A stretch of DNA of 7,205 bases from DATFYI01 sp035315125 (GTDB lineage Bacteria; Chloroflexota; Anaerolineae; Anaerolineales; Anaerolineaceae), in NCBI GenBank assembly GCA_035315125.1, contig DATFYI010000088.1:1-7205 (forward strand). Direction: 5' to 3'. The first letter of the stretch is position 1; each line of letters begins with the position of its first letter. The notes beneath the pieces are model-generated. The model saw nothing but the letters and a program-made list of their open reading frames with translations, did not search any database and had not been told where the DNA came from. Below are positions 4,998 to 7,205 of this stretch, piece by piece. The position numbers and the translations under genes are program-made.

Positions 4998-5831
4998 CTA
5001 CATCCATCCCATCAGGCGATAAGCCCACATCCCGAAATATTCCTTCAAGGCACTGGTGGTCAAGGATAAATTCGTAAGCCCTGGGAATAAATCTAACACA
5101 TGAGTCAACCAATAACCTTGTGTTATATCTCGCAAAGGTTGATTGGTTACATGAAAATCGGTTGGCGCTGCAAATACATCAAAGCCCTGTTTCTTAAATA
5201 CACCTACGGCGCGCGGCATGTGCATGGCGGATGTAACCAGAGTGATACGATCGATCCCTTTTTGCGAAAGGATTTCTCGGCAATTAACTGCACTTTCATA
5301 GGTGTTTTGAGATTTATACTCGAGCCAGATTGCACTTTTGGGGACGCCCATCAGGGTTAGCACATTTGCCGTGTCTTGGGCTGCCGAGGAAGCGGATACG
5401 TCAGGGTTGTCTAAATTTCCCCCGCTAATGAGCAGGTAGGGAGCTTTGCCTTGTTTGTAGAGACGAGCGGCATAAAGAGCACGGTCGCCTGTGCTATCCA
5501 ATTCAACGCCCGGCCGTGGAAATTGGGGAGACTCGCTATCTCCGGTTAATACAACGATAACTCTCGTTTGAGGAACATCAATAATGGGATAATATTGCCA
5601 TTCGAGCGAATACGTGAGGAAAACAGCGACCACTCGATTTCCGCTTAAAAAAAGAAGACCCAATGCCAGTGCTATCGTAATATTCTGCCAACGCCTGCTT
5701 TTTTGAAGGAGTAGGGTCAGGATTAATAAAACGAAGATTAACCCTAAAGGGTAAAGGACAACTTCTAAGATCTTAGATAATAGAACCAACACACCTTTAA
5801 TATTTTCCGTTATGATAATTGAACATAGCAA
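4998..5831 (-). CDS. ElyC/SanA/YdcF family (DUF218) membrane-anchored protein
   Basis: Up to 277 aa from a TTG at 5831. The family alignment fits better with a GTG (5792) or TTG (5789) start just before LVLLSKILEVVLYPLGL, where AAAGG lies 1-4 bases upstream; the start is therefore uncertain. Two membrane helices (about 24-42 and 51-71) precede the DUF218 domain (about 88-245). That domain shows VIVVLTGD (91-98), GDRALYAARLYKQG (115-128), LLISGGN (133-139), SQNTYESA (174-181), LVTSAMHMPRA (198-208) and a closing PTDF. The two-helix plus domain layout resembles E. coli ElyC, which affects lipid-carrier-dependent envelope polymer synthesis; the molecular activity of the family is poorly defined. 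VLTGD replaces the usual VLGGG. The gene lies 36 bases downstream of an NBR1-Ig lipoprotein on the same strand, so co-transcription is likely. Confidence 0.85.
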   Translation of the reverse strand: MLCSIIITENIKGVLVLLSKILEVVLYPLGLIFVLLILTLLLQKSRRWQNITIALALGLLFLSGNRVVAVFLTYSLEWQYYPIIDVPQTRVIVVLTGDSESPQFPRPGVELDSTGDRALYAARLYKQGKAPYLLISGGNLDNPDVSASSAAQDTANVLTLMGVPKSAIWLEYKSQNTYESAVNCREILSQKGIDRITLVTSAMHMPRAVGVFKKQGFDVFAAPTDFHVTNQPLRDITQGYWLTHVLDLFPGLTNLSLTTSALKEYFGMWAYRLMGWM

Positions 5832-5867
5832 TGCCTCACAAGGTCATTTCAACGGCGACCCTGGGAT

Positions 5868-6629
5868 TTAATTGACCACAATCAGGACATAGACCGCCGT
5901 ATTCCCGTTTAGACCCACTCCAAAGATCGCGCCGCTATCACTTTCCAGCATCCAATATCCCGTATAAGTTCCATTGCTAGTCGGCGTAACCATGCTCACT
6001 GAAATGTCTACCGTATGACCGGGAGCGACGCTATTTGGCAGGTTTACCGAAGAAGGCGCTGAGAGTGAGCTACCCGATGAAAAGATAAATTTGTAACTGG
6101 AATTCCAGGTGCAGCTTCCTGCGTTGGATATCCGCCAGGTCTTAACAAATAAGGAACCCGCCCCCAGGACCGTATGATCAGGGATGGTGACATCAGAGAT
6201 GAACCATGCCCGATTGCAGGCCCGGGAATAGCCCGGGAACGTGGGCTGGTAATTGTAGGGGTAGCGATAGTTATAATAGGGGGCCCCATAGGGGTAATAG
6301 GTTGTGATGGAAGTGACATAAACGACTGGAATTCCAACCTGGGTTGCAATCGGCGTTAGGGTAGGTGTTTGGGTTGAAGAAGGTGTTAACGTTGCTGTAG
6401 GCGTGCTTTTTTCCGTTTGCGTTGGCGTATTCGTGATATCAGGGGTAGTCGTTGGCAGCAATAATTTATTTTGTGTCGAGAGCGCCTGGATAGTTTGCAT
6501 AAGCGCTGTGGCTGTAAAACCAGTTTGGGGCGCCACTTCGGCTGGGCTAGCGGCAGCAGATAGATCGCATGAGCTCAACAGAATTGCTATTAGCAAAATA
6601 AGTGGGGTCAATACTCTTAAAATCTTCAG
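5868..6629 (-). CDS. Lipoprotein with NBR1-type Ig-like domain, probable CTG start
   Basis: 253 aa if translation starts at CTG 6629, six bases after a perfect AGGAGG (6636-6641). This gives MKILRVLTPLILLIAILLSSC, a textbook lipoprotein signal with Cys21 lipidated. The frame is open further upstream, but the extra residues look random and would bury the signal peptide. Residues 22-98 contain a short helical piece (ATALMQTIQALSTQ) and a Thr/Pro stalk. Residues 111-134 are tyrosine-rich (10 Tyr in 24). Residues about 138-253 form the four-tryptophan NBR1-type Ig-like domain: W142, W165 (KTWRISNAG), W175 (CTWNSSYKFIF) and W226 (GYWMLESDSG). Cys138 and Cys173 are placed for a disulfide. The predicted role is binding at the cell surface; the ligand is unknown. 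The ElyC-like gene follows on the same strand. Confidence 0.85.
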   Translation of the reverse strand: MKILRVLTPLILLIAILLSSCDLSAAASPAEVAPQTGFTATALMQTIQALSTQNKLLLPTTTPDITNTPTQTEKSTPTATLTPSSTQTPTLTPIATQVGIPVVYVTSITTYYPYGAPYYNYRYPYNYQPTFPGYSRACNRAWFISDVTIPDHTVLGAGSLFVKTWRISNAGSCTWNSSYKFIFSSGSSLSAPSSVNLPNSVAPGHTVDISVSMVTPTSNGTYTGYWMLESDSGAIFGVGLNGNTAVYVLIVVN

Positions 6630-6635
6630 CTTATA

Positions 6636-6641
6636 CCTCCT
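6636..6641 (-). promoter_or_regulatory. Perfect Shine-Dalgarno AGGAGG that decides a CTG start
   Basis: AGGAGG (extended: GAGGAGGT) on the minus strand is the strongest ribosome binding site in the window. The six bases TATAAG separate it from CTG. No ATG, GTG or TTG lies at a workable distance in the lipoprotein frame: the first in-frame TTG is about 24 bases away and would cut into the signal peptide. Confidence 0.75.
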
Positions 6642-6766
6642 CTGCGATTTGCAAGAAAAGGTTTCTTCCCCCCTAAAAACCGTTGGAATTAAGTCACCTT
6701 TACCCCCGTAGGTGCCTCTTTGGCCGCTTGTCCGTCCACCATGGATAATTACAGTATTACCACGAG

Positions 6767-6796
6767 ATATTAATAAATTGCTTAGATGTTCTTCAA
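6767..6796 (-). promoter_or_regulatory. Possible promoter for the CTG-start lipoprotein and ElyC-like gene
   Basis: TTGAAG (6791-6796) and TAATAT (6767-6772) are separated by 18 bases on the minus strand, each a fair match to -35 and -10 consensus. Transcription would start near 6760, leaving a leader of about 130 bases before the CTG. The match is modest and the region is AT-rich. Confidence 0.3.
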
Positions 6797-7205
6797 ATTT
6801 TGTAAATTTTGCCCTAATGAAGAGCAACATGCTCCGGTCGAGAACGGCAGTTTTGTGATTTTGTTTGTCACGATCCTCATTCCGCCCGTGGCCCAATACA
6901 CGACTTTACAAATCTTGAAAATAAGATATTCCGCAAGCGCACAAATAGTCCCATTAATGCGCATTTCAGTGGCAGGTGCCAGCTATAGTTACATAATAAT
7001 ATTATTGGCATTATAATCACGTTCGATAAATTTTCTTCTATATCTGATTTGTCTGTTTAATATACCAGTTTCTTAGAACAAACACACAGTTTCTAACGGG
7101 GTACCCAATTGGATCACTAAATGGGGGGCAAGCGACAAGAAAGAAGTCATTTAAACGTCTTTATTAAATTCACGCAAAGCATGTCCAAGGATGGAAGCAT
7201 GAGTT
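6797..7205. other. Stretch without a supportable gene
   Basis: Open frames here on both strands overlap each other, lack ribosome binding sites and read as unlikely proteins (for example runs of Cys, Ile and Leu without pattern). The DNA is AT-rich. At the very end, AAGGA (7187-7191) lies seven bases before an ATG at 7199, so a plus-strand gene may begin at the window edge, but only two codons are visible. I see no RNA gene, repeat or terminator. Confidence 0.4.

Noticed and set aside
6630..6896. N-terminal extension of the second NBR1-Ig lipoprotein to an upstream start at 6896
   Set aside because: The added ~89 residues have no protein-like pattern, would place the lipobox more than 100 residues inside the protein, and run through a perfect AGGAGG.
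6782..7016. Overlapping ORFs on both strands near the right end
   Set aside because: They are antisense to each other, without ribosome binding sites, in AT-rich DNA; neither looks like a real protein.

Overview
This 7.2 kb window looks like chromosomal DNA of a Chloroflexota bacterium, most likely Anaerolineae. The evidence is a type of gene content rather than a marker gene. There are several lipoproteins with a cysteine lipobox, a long Thr/Pro (or Ala/Pro) stalk and a small beta-rich domain. Two of them carry the four-tryptophan NBR1-type Ig-like domain and one carries a bacterial SH3 domain. There are also two small membrane proteins of a style I associate with this group. No rRNA, tRNA, transposase or cas gene is visible.

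Layout, left to right. Positions 1-596 are gene-poor and look eroded: a doubtful ORF on +, a small HTH protein on - (214-459), and on - a 30-codon ORF with a strong ribosome binding site that resembles a truncated N-terminus (504-596). At 682-1350 (-) is a lipoprotein whose Ala/Pro stalk is a regular 10-residue tandem repeat. The 550-base stretch 1351-1900 has no intact gene, but it holds one isolated, well-formed type I-E CRISPR repeat (1657-1684) and a possible coding relic beside it. At 1901-2674 (-) is an NBR1-Ig lipoprotein with its own promoter. At 2890-3438 (-) is a four-helix membrane protein, and at 3561-3824 (-) a two-helix membrane protein. A 295-base divergent promoter region leads to an SH3-domain lipoprotein at 4120-4905 (+). 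It converges on an ElyC/SanA/YdcF-type (DUF218) membrane protein at 4998-5831 (-), which lies 36 bases downstream of a second NBR1-Ig lipoprotein at 5868-6629 (-). That second lipoprotein appears to start at a CTG codon behind a perfect AGGAGG. The last ~560 bases hold no gene I can support.

Taken together this is a cell-envelope neighbourhood. Four of the seven well-supported genes are predicted lipoproteins, and the other three are integral membrane proteins. The NBR1-Ig lipoprotein and the ElyC-like protein are probably one transcription unit. Their individual functions cannot be deduced from sequence alone. I do not see a defence system or other multi-gene novel system. The most unusual points are the solitary CRISPR repeat, the CTG start, the periodic stalk and a tyrosine-rich linker.
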